Shown piece by piece: positions 21,215-35,429 of a stretch of DNA of 64,000 bases. Under the pieces are notes generated by a model. That model ran no database searches. It had not been told where the DNA came from and saw only the letters and a list, made by a program, of their open reading frames with translations. Origin of the DNA: Saccharum officinarum (Eukaryota; Streptophyta; Magnoliopsida; Poales; Poaceae); contig CM036209.1 in the NCBI GenBank assembly GCA_020631735.1, positions 7,911,451-7,975,450 on the forward strand, given 5' to 3'. The translations under genes were made by a program, and so were the position numbers. How positions within the stretch are numbered: position 1 is the first letter of the stretch; each line of letters opens with the position of its first letter.

Positions 21215-21470
21215 CCGCTGATGGGGCCTGGCCGCGCGGCCGGCGAGGGCGCGTAGGCAGGGCGGCGTCGCTGGGGATTTCTGCAGGTGCTCGCGAGGGC
21301 GATGTGGGGCCGCGCCGTCGGGGCTGAGTCCTCGCCGCGGCCGAGACGAGCGGCGGCGAGCACGAGCTGCTGAGGCACCGGCGACGTGCTGATGGGACTG
21401 TGCCGCGCGGCGGCGAGGGCGCACAGGGAGATGGGAGGGCGGCGTCGCTGGGGATTTGGGCGAGGTGCAG
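21215..21470. repeat. GC-rich imperfect duplication within MULE
   Basis: Two segments (about 21219-21283 and 21397-21460) share gctgatggg, gccgcgcgg and gggcggcgtcgctgggg in order. They are probably internally duplicated host sequence, of unknown origin. Confidence 0.5.
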
Positions 21471-21514
21471 GCAGTGTGACCTCGCTGACGGAACGGAGAC
21501 GACGTCGTGCCCTT

Positions 21515-21741
21515 TTGTTATGTGCCAATGCACCTGACCAGCGGGGCCAAGGGCCAGGATGTCCAGCGTGTCCACCTTATCCATGCTGGACTGCCACGCG
21601 TGCAAAACAGCCAAGGAAAACCACCACAGGGGGTTAATTGGCTGGTTTTGACAACTTTAAGGTGCTCATTACCTGGTTTCATACTTGAGGGGGTAAATTA
21701 GACACCACCCCATACTTCAGGGGGTGATGTAGACTTTTTCC
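21515..21741 (-). repeat. MULE right TIR
   Basis: Inverted partner of 17223-17450; it ends gactttttcc at the TSD. Confidence 0.85.
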
Positions 21742-21889
21742 CAAAATATAGGTAACTTCATTTTCCATTTGGAATTCTATTTGCTTTTACCGAACACTGC
21801 TCTATATAGTACCGGAGAAAAAGCAGTAACACTCTCATAGGATCCATCTGCTTCTACAATTGTTCCTCCTTTTGACGCACAAAGACAAA

Positions 21890-22062
21890 TCTATACTATA
21901 TACATAAGGTTAGAGATCCTCCCCCTCACATATCACTGTACATTACGTACAGTATCGGGGTTATGAACCGTGTCCACCTGTTATGTACAGTGTCAGTTCT
22001 CATAAACGGGTACCCTACCAGGTCTCATGAACAATACCCTGTTACAAACAATACCAGGTCTC
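21890..22062 (+). mobile_element. Helitron 5' part, cut by the assembly gap
   Basis: It begins TCTATACTATATACATAAGG after an A, the standard grass Helitron start. It is identical in layout to the complete copy at 37099-37420 but stops at the N run. Confidence 0.75.
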
Positions 22063-22162
22063 NNNNNNNNNNNNNNNNNNNNNNNNNNNNNNNNNNNNNN
22101 NNNNNNNNNNNNNNNNNNNNNNNNNNNNNNNNNNNNNNNNNNNNNNNNNNNNNNNNNNNNNN
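22063..22162. other. Assembly gap of exactly 100 N
   Basis: A run of 100 unknown bases, a conventional scaffold spacer and not a measured length. The sequence before it ends inside the Helitron; the sequence after it starts inside the Copia 3' LTR. Confidence 1.
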
Positions 22163-22245
22163 TTGGCATATATGCATCTAAGCCCTTACACAAAGAGGAA
22201 AATATGCCTATTACACTATATAGATCCTAACACCCCCCTTCAAAC

Positions 22246-24399
22246 TTAGGGTGGATCACAAAACACTGAGTTTGGGAGAGAGAAGAACCGATGTTGAACT
22301 CGCGTCTGCGCCTTGGTGAAGAAAATCAGCCACCTGGAGCTCGGGGGCACACAGCGAAGAACAATGACATCATCTTGCACCTGAGCCCGGGTGTAATATG
22401 CATCAACTCCAATATGCTTGGTGAGCTCATGCTTCACAGGATCACGAGCTATGCTGATAGCACTGGTACTGTCAGACAAAAGAGGAGTGGGCATAGAAAC
22501 TGAAACACCGAAATCCTCAAGTAACCATCGAAGCCAAGTAACCTCTGTTGTCGCAAGAGCCATAGCTCGCAACTCGGCCTCTGCACTCGAACGAGAGACC
22601 GCGGTCTGCTTCTTTGTCTTCCAAGCAATGAGAGAGCCACCAAGAAAAATACAATAGGCAGAAAGAGAGCGACGATCAGAGTCACTAGCCCAAGTAGCAT
22701 CAGAGTAGGCTTGGAGTTGAAAAGAGCTAGAACGCGGAAAGAACAGACGACGAGTAATGGTCCCACGAAGATAACGCAAGACACGAAGAAGATGGCTGTA
22801 ATGGACATGGATGGGAGCAGAAACAAATTGACTAAGAATGTGCACAGCATATGAGATGTCAGGCCGGGTCACAGCCAGATAAACAAGACTCCCAACAATA
22901 TGACGATACCGAGTGGGATCGGTGAGTGGTTTACCATCAGTAGCACGGAGCTGAAGATTAAGCTCGATGGGAGTCTCAACAGTGCGGTGATCTGTGAGGC
23001 AAGAGCGAGCAAGAAGATCCTGAATGTATTTTTCTTGGGATAAGTAAATGCCATCAGAGGTGGAAGAGACCTCAATCCCAAGAAAATAACGAAGAGGACC
23101 AAGATCAGGCATAAGAAACTGCTCACTGAGGCGTGCCTTGACAAAGGCAATATACTCAGAATCATCACCAGTGATAACCATATCAACATAAAGAAGAAGA
23201 GTGCGACCACGAGGGGATGTATGAATAAACAAGGCAGGGTCATGATTGCTCGGGGAAAAACCAGCAGCAATGATCACAGAGGCAAAGCGCTGAAACCAAG
23301 CACGAGGAGCTTGTTTCAGACCATAAAGAGAGCGACGAAGACGACAAACCATGCCATCAGGAACAAGATACCCAGGAGGTCGTCGCATGTAGACCTCCTC
23401 ACGGAGTTCACCATTAAGGAAGGCATTTTTGACATCAAGTTGAGAAATGGACCAAGCACGAACAGAGGCCACAGCAAAAAGAGTGCGAACAGTGGTCATG
23501 TGAGCCACATGAGCAAATGTCTCATCATAATCACGACCATACTCTTGCTGAAAACCACGAGCAACAAGACGAGCCTTATAACGCTCGAGAGAGCCGTCAG
23601 AGCGAGTTTTGATCTTATAAACCCACTTGCACGTGATGGGACGAGCATGAGAAGGAAGAGGGACTATGTCCCAAGTGCCAGTACGCTCAAGGGCAGCAAT
23701 CTCCTCAGCCATGGCTAGTTGCCATTCAGGATGACAAATGGCATCATGGTATGTGGCCGGCTCAGAAAGGACAGTGCCAGCAAAACCATACCTATCAAGA
23801 GGCTTTAGAGAGCTACGATCGCGAAGATTATAATGAGAGGAGGGCTGAGATAAAGAATCATCAACCGAAGATGGCTCAGCAAGAGAGGAGACATCAGAAG
23901 GCAACTCAACAGGAGGCGAGGAATCCAAGAGCCGACGACTGTAGGTGTGAATCACAGGAGGTTTGGAATCATAAATGGACCGAGGAGCATGTGAAGATGG
24001 CTCAGAGGGCAGCGGAGGAGAGGATGGAGGAGGTGAAGATGGTTTAGAAGGTGGAGATGTTGGCGGAGGAAGAAACATAGTGGAGATAGGTGTATCAGGA
24101 AAAATCAAGAAGGACAGAGGCTCAACAACGGCCTGAGGAGAAACATCAGAAGAGGGTCGAGGATAGAAGGAACGAGACTCATCAAAAGTAACGTCCCGAG
24201 AGATCCGCATACGACGAGCAACCGGGTCCCAACAACGATAGCCCTTGTGCTCAGCACTATAGCCTAAGAAAACACACTCAACAGATTGATGGGTGAGTTT
24301 AGTGCGTTCACGAGGAGCAAGAAGAACATAGCACAAACATCCAAAAAGGCGAAGACTGGAGTAATCAGGTGGATGTCCAAAAAGGCGCTCATATGGCAA
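22246..24399 (-). pseudogene. Copia RT-RNase H frame, second copy
   Basis: Same 3' pol reading frame as 7042-9192, including the YVDM box. The last ~30 residues differ because of indels at 22240-22350 next to the gap, where sequence quality is doubtful. Confidence 0.85.
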
Positions 24400-26620
24400 C
24401 CTTTAAGAGCAGATGAGGGTTGAATGTTGGTTAAATAGGTGGCAGTGGAGATTGCTTCAGCCCAGAAATGAGGTGGAACCGAGGAAGCAATCATAAGAGC
24501 ACGAGCAGTTTCAAGAAGGTGACGATGTTTACGCTCAGCAACACCATTCTGAGCGTGTGCACCAGGACAAGAAAATTGTGAGAGAGTCCCTTGCTCAGAA
24601 AGAAATTGGCGAAGAGCACCCGAAAGATATTCCCCGGCAGAGTCCGCCCGAAAAACACGAATAGGAGCATCAAAATGAGTGCGAATCATTCGAGCAAAAG
24701 TTTTGTATATGGATAACACCTCATTACGATGTTTCATGAAATACACCCATGTGAAGCGAGAGAAATCATCGATAAATATGACATAATATTGATGACCCCT
24801 TTTGAAACAAAAGGTGCAGGACCCCATACATCTGAATGAACAAGATCAAAAGGACGCTGTGACACAGACCCACTAGAGGGATATGGAAGCTGGATCTGTT
24901 TGCCAAGCTTACAGCCCTGACACTGATCTAAAGAAACATCACCAGAGACATTTCCCAGAACACCGCGACGGACAAGAGCGGATAAGCGGGAACCACATAG
25001 ATGTCCCAGGCGATGATGCCACTGAGCAAAAGAGGATGAGGCCGACGCAGGAGAAGCAGAGCTCACAAGACTGGCAGAGGCAGCGGAAGGAAGACGAAGC
25101 CAATCGAGTTCCCAGAGATGCGGAGAATCACGGCGGCAAGGGCCAGTACCAACTAGGAGACCCGTGCTGAGATCCTGAACACGGCAAGAGTCAGAATCAA
25201 AAATAACACGGCAACCAAGATCAGTGAGCTGACCAGTAGAAATAAGTTGCATGGTCAAATCAGGAACATAAGAAACATTAGGAACATGAAATGAAGAAGA
25301 AGAAAGAGTGCCACGACCAACCACTGAAAGAGAAGAGTCATCAGCAGTTTGAACAGTGAGATGAATGGAAGGAGAGCAAATAGAAGAAAGAGAGGTACTA
25401 TCAGGTGTTATATGAAAAGAAGCACCAGAATCAAGAATCCATGGCAGGATACCTGAAGTGGATGGTGGTCTCTCCATAAAAGACTGAGAAGTAGCAGCAG
25501 AGACTACTGGAGCAGTGACAGAACCAGAAGCTCCAGTAGTGACAGAACCAGAAGCTCCAGTAGTGACAGAACCAGAAGCTCCAGTAGGTGCAGGAACAGC
25601 AAGACGACGAAGTAACATGAGTATCTCCTGCTGTGCATCAGGATGCTGAGACTGAGCATGTGAGGAACGCCCACCTCGGCGAGACTGAGACTGAGTCTGC
25701 CTCTTCTTCTTGTAACAATGATCCTCATCATGTCCATCTCTGCCACAGTGCTTACAATGAAGGCCACCTGAGTTGCGAGTCCCCGAGCCACCAGAGGCTG
25801 CTAAAGTAGGCACTTTGGGAGAACCAAGAATTCCAGACTGAATAGCCAGAACTGAGGAGGACGTCGACTGAAGTAGACCAGCAGAACGAAGGCGAGTCTC
25901 CTCATTACGAACAGCAGCAAGAGCCTCCATCAAAGACACACAAGGCTCACGAGCAAGTAATTGAGCACGAAGGGGCTCAAACTCAGCACGCAGACGAGTC
26001 AGGAAGTCATAGGTGCGACGAAGCTCAAGGTGGCTCTGTTGCTTCCTGCAGGAGTCACAAGTGTCCGGGGACAACTGAGGACTAAGAGTGTCAAGCTCAC
26101 GCCATATTGCAGATAGCTGTCGAAAGAAATCATCAACTGAACTGTCACCCTGCTGTAACAATTGTTCTTGACGTAGGGCGGCAATATAAGTTGACTGACC
26201 AGAGGGCTCATAGCGCTGACGAAGAGCAGCCCACATCTGAGCAGCATGATCAAGCCGAATAACCTCTCCTGCCAGATGCTTTTCCATACTAGCAACAAGA
26301 ACAGCCCCAGCACGAGCATCTTCATCCAACCAAGTCCGATAAGCTCGAAAATGAGACATGTAAGAGGCCATATCATTATCATAATCTTCGCGCAACTTCT
26401 TTTGTTCCTCTTCAGATTTTTCTGGAGGTATCACCGGCTGCACTGGACGATCAGGCAATGCTGGACAAGGTAGCTCACCACTAAGAAACTCCCAAAGCCG
26501 GAGACCACGCATATGCCACCGCATATGTGGAACCCAGTCATGATAATTGGTGCCATCAAAAATCACTGGACAACGCGGGATTTGAGCACCTCCAGAGGGA
26601 GGAACAGGAGGAGATGCCAT
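24264..26620 (-). pseudogene. Copia gag-protease-integrase, second copy with extra frameshift
   Basis: The start ATG is at 26620. The frame breaks near 24798, where a C run has 4 C instead of the 5 in the first copy. This splits integrase into 24734-26620 and a second frame at 24264-24827. The older break at the integrase-RT boundary is shared with the first copy. Confidence 0.85.
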
Positions 26621-27880
26621 CTTTCTTTCTCCAGAAAAGCAGAAAAGCAGCACAAGCAGAGCAAAGCAGAGAAAGCAAGATCTGACTCTTCTTCTTCTTC
26701 TTCCTTTTTTTTAATCTAGAACAGAGTAAGCAGCAAAGCAGAGAAAACAGAGCACTCAAACGGACAGCCGCAGAGCAGAGCAGCGGAGGGAGGGCGCGCG
26801 GTGGCAGGGCGCCTAGCGACGGGCCTCGGAGGGCGGTGACGACGAGGCCACGGGTGGAGCGGCGCGAAGAGCCTGTCGAAGACGTCCCCGTAGACCTTGT
26901 AGAAGCTGCGGCCCGTGTCAGAGAAGCCAGAGAAAGCGGAGGAGAAGAACGCGACGGCGGGGCCGCGCCAACAGCAGAGGACGCCCGATGGCGGAGCCGC
27001 GCCCGGCCGCGGAGAGCACGCGACGGCGAGGCCACGCTCGGCCACGGAGCGCGCGACGGGAAAGAGCCGACGGGCGGCGGAGCTCCAGGCAAGCGCAACT
27101 GGAGGAGCGCGCGAGAGAGCAAGGTAAACCCTAGAACCTCGGCTCTGGTACCATGTTAGAAGGAATGGAGCTCAATCGATTCCAGGGGGCAACAGCCCAA
27201 ACATGTACATGAGTTGGGCATATATGCATCTAAGCCCTTACACAAAGAGGAAAATATGCTATACACTATATATATCTAACAGTCTAAACGGTTGGACAAC
27301 TGGATCAAAACAGCTTAAATAGAGAGTTTCGTACCAAAGTCATCACAGAAGCATGGCACAGTAGTGGACGGACTACCATGCCATTCAAGACTGAGGTAAT
27401 GGGTTTGAACACATTTCCAAGCATTTTTCGTTGCAATATTCCAGCACACTTCCACACACCACGCTCACACGGCAATAAGTTGTTGGTGGAACAGAAATAC
27501 TATTTGAGAAATCAGGGAATCAACATAAAGGTCACATGAATCTTAAGAAGCATGGCATGCCATGGTTTATAATTACACAAAAGGATAATGTAGCCGAGCT
27601 CTACTACAGATCGCATATAAAACATAGTTCCAAATAAATTGTGAGTAAACGTGCAGGAATCAACTGTCGCGACAGCTTAATGTGTTCTTATAACCTATCC
27701 ACCTCGCATAATTATGTCTTTTTCTTCTTGCCAACACACATCACAAAGAAAATATTGCAAAACAAATGCAGGATAGCACACTAAAATACAACTAAAAATA
27801 TCTGGTAGTGTAATCTCAGTTAATGTATCCACGACAACAGAATAGGTGCTCAACATGCCAATATTCTTGATGTGATATAC

Positions 27881-30800
27881 CTTTGGGCGCGTAAAACCCT
27901 GATCAAGGTATGTCTTATCATCTGAAATATCTCTGTCAGCGTCACTCCTAAGCTTCGCGTCATTTCTAATTACAACATCTCGCGTCCTATGAACATGATT
28001 CAACTGCAGAAGTAATGCGCTTTGCAGATTAGCCAGCACCATCAAGAGGTTCAAGAATAATAACATGACCAAAAAGAGATAGTAAAGCTTACAGCATGCA
28101 TAAGATATGCGTCCATGGTACTGGAATCAGGACCATTACTTTTCAGATAAAATGGCTTCTTATTGCAATGCATTATGTCACGATAACTGTTACCTACAGT
28201 AATACATGAATATAATTATATCTAACATTAAGGAAAATAAAAGCATACCATACATCATACTGTGAACAACGAGATACAGCCTTAATTTGGCTGTTTAGTT
28301 ACTGCATCACAGAAGTAGGGTTTGGAATTGACTGGTGGAGCTAAAATTGTATCAGTAACCCATCTTTTCCACAATATGATCAGACCAAGGATTGAATAGG
28401 CATACACCATGAATAGACTTCACTCTTTGGGATTTAGAACTAAAAGTGCTATCTTGTTCCATATACAAAAAGTAACACAAATGGCCAAATGTAAGATCAA
28501 TACTTAAGTAACAGTGGTAAAAAAAGGTCACCACTCACCAGGCAACAGCTGGTTCATGCAAGATTGTAGAAAAAAATCCTGGTTTTGTAAAATCTGATAA
28601 CTTATCTCCTGTCTTAGATATTCTTTTTTGAAACCCAGACAGCCATTGTAGGGAGGGAATAGAGCCCATCTTCTGAGTTCTGGAGTTTAGTTCTCCTTGT
28701 TGCTGTTTGTCTGCCCAGGAGGGCTTGTTTCCCTTGTACATAGAATTCTATTTCCCTCTCTTAATTGAAAGGCAGAGCTCCTGCCTTTACGTTAAAAAAA
28801 TATTGTTTTTTGAAACCTATATTTGCTCTAGCTAAGATAATCCCTTATTAAGCAATATATAAATGCAGAAATAGCGAAGATAAAGTGCTTTAAAGTCACC
28901 AATGTGAGCTGCCATAAGGGCCTGTTTGGGAGAGCTCCAGCTCCAATAATCTGTGATACTCTGTCAAGGGCGTAGACTGAGGGTGTGTGTGCCAGTGAAC
29001 CTTACTGTTCTCATATTAGAATAAGATGTAGGCTTTCGAGCTCTCTGTTCTCCCATACAAGCCCCAAGTATCAGGAAAGAAAAGAACCCTTCCCAGCTAC
29101 AATCAAGACAGAGAGATGCTGTTTCTCACAAATAAATAAAACTTAGGCACACAATTATTATTCTAATATTGCTGCGCTCTACCACAAAAACCAATAACTG
29201 AAACCTTTATTCACTCTAGGCCAAGATAACTGTTATAGTGTTATTAAATACTCCCTCCATTTCAAATTGTAGGTCGTTCTGGCTTTTCTAGTAAAAGTTA
29301 TGTATCTAGAAAAGCCAGAACGCTTACAATTTGGAACGGTGCAAGTAACAAATAATCCAAAAATAGTTAAAGCAAACAGGTTTAGAGCCACTGAAACTCA
29401 GCAACCATAAAGCCTATTCAGGAGACCTCCAGCTCCACCTATTTCACAAAATCATGAAGGTGGAGCTGGAGCCTGGAAGAATAGTGAGGGTTGGTGTCTC
29501 AGTAAGCTATAATGGTTCTCATTTAAGACTGGAAACAGAAGCTTAAAACTTTATTTTTAACCTACAACTCTGTATTTTGGGATACTATAGGAATGGAGGA
29601 CTCCCTAAGTGTAAAACAAGAAAGAACCATGACCTTCGCAGCTGTGATTAAGGCAGACAAGGAAGAGATGCTGTTTATTGCAATAAAGAGAACTTACAAA
29701 GAGAGAAGAAGCTCATTCGAGAATTTAAATGATCAGACAGAGTACGTTGCCAATGGTCTCTCAACTTTCCTTTGACATCTCGAAGATGATCATCACAAGC
29801 TTCCTAAAATAACAAAGCATCAAGGTTAAGATTAATCATCCCAAAACTGTCATGCACAATTGGTAAGATAACCAAATCACAAAGCTAGTGACTAATTTGA
29901 CATTTAGTTTAGTCAATCAACAAGACATAGAGTGATATTTTAGAGGGTATTGTGCTTAACAAAATTTGCCAAACTTCATAATATGTGCACCATAAGAATA
30001 TTAAGAAATCACATAAACAAGTATTTCTTGTGACAGAAAATTAGCAACGCTCCCCCCCAGTGGCGGATGCAGAACAGGATTGAAGGGGGGCTGGTCTCTT
30101 CTTCCTCTCTCTCTCTCTCTCCATTTTTCTTCTTTCCTCCACCTCTTCTTCTCCCTCGCCCTCCCCATATTTCCATTGATGCACCAGCTGTAGGGGGGCT
30201 GGCCAGCCCCCCCCTGTGGATCCCCCCCCCCCCCCCACCCGCCCCCAAACCATTTATTTCCAGTTTGCCAATTCCAGTTTGCCAACTCCAACTTGTAAGA
30301 TGAGTGATGGACAGTTGAGAAAGCGTATAAAGTACATAGAATGCAAATGTATTTATTTTCTAAGTAACTCACTCACATGCTTATAAAAAAATTAGTAGGT
30401 ACCAAAACACGCTTAAAGGTAATAACTGATTTAAACTAAGAATAGTAGTAAATTTTTGAAAGGTCAGCTACAAATTCACATAAATTCAGTGACCAGATTT
30501 CAGGGCTGAAAAGATCAAGTTCCCCTGCAATTTCGTATGATATGTGTGATTCAATTTAGCCTTCAAACACGGAAACCCAATGAAAGAGGTATACAGTTCG
30601 ACAATAACCCGATCGCCACTATAATGGGCACTGCCATTATGCATAGTTATTTTTCTCGGCAGCATTAGGCATAGTTATTATTCCAGGGTGATATAGCATC
30701 GGAACTTGAAACATATTATGGCACATCTAGACTCTAGAAACTGGAGAGTACACCCTATCATCTAACAATATTCAGATGACTAGCATATAAATTTCAAAAT

Positions 30801-32160
30801 ACATACACAAGGACTAACCAAAACTCTACCTGCAGTTTTTCACCTGTTCCAACCCATTTAGACCTTGGAATGTCCACAGCAGGCATTTCCCACTTGAATT
30901 TATAGTTCTTCATCAACACCTTGACTTCTTCATTTGTTATGATGTTGCTTACATGACGATGAAATGAACTGCAAAACAGATAGATGGAGACGGTGTTGAA
31001 AAAGGAGTGACAATGCACACAAGAACAGGAACTGGCCAATATATAGAAAGGATAAGCATCTTTTGTCACTTCTGCTTACTGATAACCATGGACGGAATTT
31101 CAAAGAAAATTTGCCAGTTCAACTGTATCCCGACAATAAAAGTCATGAGGGCTAATCTCCTCAGATCGGTCTAAAAAGATAAATACTAACATAAAAATGG
31201 CTGTAGATAAAGTATTTTAAAAAAGATTGATTTGCTTATCGAAGGCAATACAAAATTGTATACTACAAAAACAAATAAAGTAAACGGGTGACCTAAAGTT
31301 AACATTCTGAAAATGCAAACATGGAACCATAATACTCCATAAAGGTGACAGATAACGAACAAATCATATATGCAGCACTAACCATGAAGTCTCTGCATCA
31401 AAACAACCATTTCCATTGTTTATCGTATCACCAGGCGCATCACCACTAGGAGCGTCATACTCATCTTGTATGTCATCTTCGTCACTCTGCGCTATGCCTT
31501 GAAAGCCCCAATTGGCCTTCTTATCACGTTGAACAGTCTCTGCTGCTCCAGATTCAGTATCTACAATTTCTGCCACACACAATGCTTAAGTTCAGTAAGA
31601 ATGAGCGTGAGCACTATTTTGTCGCAGGAAGCAAAAAAAAAAATTGAGAGAAAGTGGAGGAAGGCCGATGGTGCAATTGCACATCACTATGCAAAGAAAT
31701 TTGAGTTTAAATATGTTGTCAGTTGAGTAACACCACAATAAAACTCTCTGGTGGCACAAGCTAGCAACTTAAGCTTCTTACTACTAGATGCAGACCATTG
31801 GAGAATGGAGATGCGTAATCTAATGAGGGCCACGCAGAGGAGTTGCACGTGAAGTTAAGAGTCAATTAGGGATTTTCCGCTATTCACTGGACCTAAAGAA
31901 CCCAACGCAAGAAGAAGAGGATCGGACCGTCATCGTGCTCCGACAGTTGGGGATTCTCCTCCCGTGGCTCAGCTCCCTGCTTCCCGGGCCTTGGCTTCTT
32001 TGGCCGGTTCTTCGGTCCTGTGACGACAGCACCAGCAACACGAGGAACAAAAAGCGCGTTAGGACAGCTCGAACGGAGGGGAGGAGGTGGCGCCGAATCG
32101 GTTCGGGCAGGGATTCGTACCTCGAGCGGCGGCGGAAGGCATGGGCTTGCGCTTCGCCAT
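27881..32160 (-). CDS. UTP25: UTP25 exons 1-7, second copy
   Basis: Exons at 32121-32160, 31928-32017, 31383-31569, 30830-30968, 29698-29803, 28093-28193 and 27881-28003 match the first copy in sequence and splice sites. The gene cannot continue, because the gap and UTP25 exon 1 of the other copy lie beyond the Copia element. It is most likely the same exons seen twice in the assembly; if the duplication is real, this is a 5' partial gene. Confidence 0.8.
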
Positions 32161-33103
32161 CTCCCGTGGGGATGGCAGTGGAGCACGGCTGGCCTTAGGG
32201 AGGAGCAGGAACGGAAGGACGGGCGGGCGGCGGAGAGGAGAGGATTTGACGAGCAGCTCAGTGCTCAGGCGCAGGCACAGGGGTCCGGGGCGGGCGGCGG
32301 GCGGCGGGCGGCGGCGGGGAGGAGGGCAGTCTTTGGGAGCGCGGGAGGGTGCGGGAGTGCAGGTTGGGCTGTGGGCTTAATGGGCCCAATGTAAAGTTGC
32401 ATAAATGTGCCGTGAAAAACAAAATATTAGGAAAAAGTCTAGATAACCCCCTGAGGTATGGGGTGGTGTCTAATTTACCCCCAAGTATGAAACCAGATAA
32501 TCAACACCCTAAAGTTGTCAAAAACCGGTCATTCAACCCCCTATAGTGGTTTTCCTAGGCTGTTTTGTACGTGTGGCAGTCCAGCCTGGACAAGAGGGAC
32601 ACAGTGGACATGTTGGCCCTTGGCCCCACTCGTCAGGTGCAAGTGCTTCATAACAGAAGGAAGACACCTTCGATTGTTCCGTCCAGGCAAGCTCGTGTTC
32701 GTCGTCTCCCTTGCTCTCTCCAAACCCCTTCTCTCTCCTCGACGAAGCGGGCGGCACGCGGATGATCGGCGTGAGGTTCTGGTGATCGGCTTCCTGCAGG
32801 AGGGCCAGGTACATGTAGGCTACCACCAACCCATCTGTTTTCTGGGATTTCTTCTGCGATTTGGGCGGACTTGGGGAAAAAGGGGGTTTTTTGGAACTGC
32901 TTTGTAGAGGTGATTTTGTCCATGCGATGTGTGTTTTAGTCGTTGTAGAGGTGATTTTGGGTTGATTGTGCAACATTATTGGTGAATCCCTGTTTATTTA
33001 CTAGGCGATCGCACTGGACCATGGTATTTTAGGTTTAGGGTTGTTTGGTTCGGCTGAAAGGAATAGAATTTCTGTTTAATTGTGACTTTTCTTTGTTATC
33101 AGG

Positions 33104-35429
33104 ATGAACAATGCTGATATCGTCCCAATAAGGTTTCACTTTGCTGGGAAATTTCGTACTGTAAATGGTCATGTGTACTATGTGGGTGGAGACAATGGTA
33201 TGTCATGGATTGATGTGGAAAAGTTGTCATATTTCGAGATCAAGGGGCATCTGCGTGATCATTATCTAACAGATAGTATCTTGCGCTTGTACTGGTTGAA
33301 GCCTAGGATGGATTTGGGGTCTGGGCTGGTTATGTTGGTAGATGATGCTGGATGCAAGGTCATGCTTGATTGTCACACAAATGGTGCAGTAGTGAACATG
33401 TATGCTGAGGAGGTTAGTATGGAGATGAGTCCAAATGGTCAAGAAATTTGGGCAGGTGAAGATGATGAAGCAGCTTGTGCAGAGGAAAGTTCAAAGCAGA
33501 TGGATGACAAGGACTACAAATCTTTTGTTGCATTCTATAGGTCCCCTTCAAAGTCATCAGAGAAATGCAAAGAAGATGTTGAAGATGAAGAAAACCTAGG
33601 AATTTGTCAACCTGCAGATGAAGACAGTAGTGAGAACTACTCTGATGAAGAATATGTGCAGCCTCATGATGAAAACAGCTCAGCAGAAGATGATGAAGCA
33701 ACTGAATTGAGGGAGTATGCTAGAGAGATCAGGAGGAAGAACAAAGCAAAGAAGCTTGGTATTCATGGCAGCCAAATTCTTGGAGTAAGAGTTGAAGATT
33801 TGGTTGATGAGGTTCCTAATCTCGAAGAACCTAATAGTCCTTACCTAGACTCTAGTGATGACTATTCCTATGAAGAAAACAGTGATGGAGAGACTGAAAG
33901 GTGGAAGAGTGTAGAGAATAGGTATGACAGCAAGACTGAAATTCTTTTTTTCTCTCTTGGTATGGCATTCAGAGATAGCAGACAGTTTAAAAAGGCCTTA
34001 GTCAAGTATGGACTGAAGACACATAGGCACCTAAGGTTTGAGAAAGATGAAGAGAAAAGGGTAAGGGCAGTTTGTACTTGGCCAGGATGCAAGTGGTTGA
34101 TTTATGGGTCCATTACAAGCAGATCAGAATGGTTGAAGGTAGTAACATTTGAGGATGTTCACTCTTGTGCACCAAGAAGGGATAACAAGCTTGTTACTTG
34201 TTCTGTAATTGCTAAACACTACTACCAGCAAATTAAGGACAACCCCACTTGGAAGGTAGGCTTGATCAAGAATGCAGTCCAGAGGGACATGCTGACAGAT
34301 GTCTCCCTTTCAAAGTGTAAGAGAGCAAAATCAATAGTATTTCAACAAGCATTAGATGCAATGAAGGGAGAGTATACCAGAGTCTATGACTACCAGTTGG
34401 AGCTACTGAGGACCAATCCTGGTAGTACTGTAGTGGTTTGTCTTGACCCAGAAATTGAAGACAGGAAAGTGTTTGAGAGGTTTTATTGCTGCTTTGATGC
34501 ATGCAAGAAGGGGTTCATGGCAGGATGTAGGAAAGTCATTGGGTTGGATGGTTGCTGGTTCAAAGGTTCCAACAATGGTAATTTGCTCTGTGCTATTGGT
34601 AGAGATGCTAACAACCAGATGTATCCAGTGGCATGGGCTGCAGTACCAATAGAGTGTTATGACACTTGGTACTGGTTTCTGGGCTTGCTTCAGAAAGACC
34701 TAAACATCAGTAATGGGGGAGAAGGATGGGTTCTCATATCTGATCAGCAAAAGGTACTATGCTTTATTTGCTTATCTATTATTTAGTAATGATGGTTCAA
34801 ATGTAAGTAGCTGATAGGAGGTACTATGCTTTATTTGGTTATTTATTATTTACTAATGATGGTTGAAATGTAAGTAGCTGATAGAGGTACTATGCTTTAT
34901 TTGCTTATGTGCAGGGGTTGCTAAAGGCAGTGCAGGAATTAGTTCCTAATGCAGAGCATAGAATGTGTGCAAGGCACATATATGCTAATTGGAGGAAGAA
35001 GTACACTAATAAGAAACTACAGAAGAAATGGTGGAGGTGTGCTAAGGCATCATGCAGGGTGTTATTTAATTTGTATAGAGCCTATCTTACACTAATAAGA
35101 AACTACAGAAGAATGTGTTATTTAATTTTTTATGTGTTACTACAACACTTTTTTTTGTGTTACTACAGCCTGCAGAAAGCCAGCCTGGAACAAGTCCAGC
35201 TACATCATTCCATCCCGGACCAAGTCAGCCATCATCTAGCCAACCTGGACCAAGTCAAGCTTCATCGAGCCAAGCTACTCAAATTGGAACCAGAGGAGCA
35301 TCACAGGCTGCTACAAGTGGGACTAGGGGACGACCACAGGCTGCTACAAGGGGGGCCATGGGACGATCACAGGCTGCTACAAGGGGAACAGGGAGGCTGC
35401 AACACCAGTTGTTTGGGAACAACTACTGA
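33104..35429 (+). pseudogene. MuDR-type transposase, second copy
   Basis: Exon 1 is 33104-34753 and exon 2 starts at 34915. It has the same internal deletion as the first copy. One residue differs in the Ser/Gln-rich tail (Gly in place of Arg), from an A/G substitution at 35217. Confidence 0.85.

Larger units (their letters stand above)
17223..21741 (+). mobile_element. MULE carrying a broken transposase and a histone H3 fragment
   Basis: The 4519-bp element has long terminal inverted repeats of about 225 bp (left 17223-17450, right about 21515-21741). They start GGAAAAAGTCTA and look roughly 85% identical by eye. The flank caaaatatta at 17213-17222 recurs after the right end as caaaatata(g), and as exact caaaatatta in the second copy, so the TSD is 9-10 bp as expected for Mutator-like elements. 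The left half encodes a MuDR-family transposase with an internal deletion. The right half holds a piece of a histone H3 gene. The element is therefore non-autonomous. Confidence 0.9.
22163..27281 (-). mobile_element. Copia element, second copy, 3' LTR truncated at the gap
   Basis: It corresponds to 6961-12076. The 5' LTR is 27154-27281, followed by gtcta. The first 150 bases after the gap carry several indels relative to the first copy, which alter the C-terminus of the RNase H frame. Confidence 0.9.

Noticed and set aside
27881..32160. A second, truncated UTP25 gene
   Set aside because: It falls entirely within the suspected assembly overlap, so it is not accepted as a separate locus.
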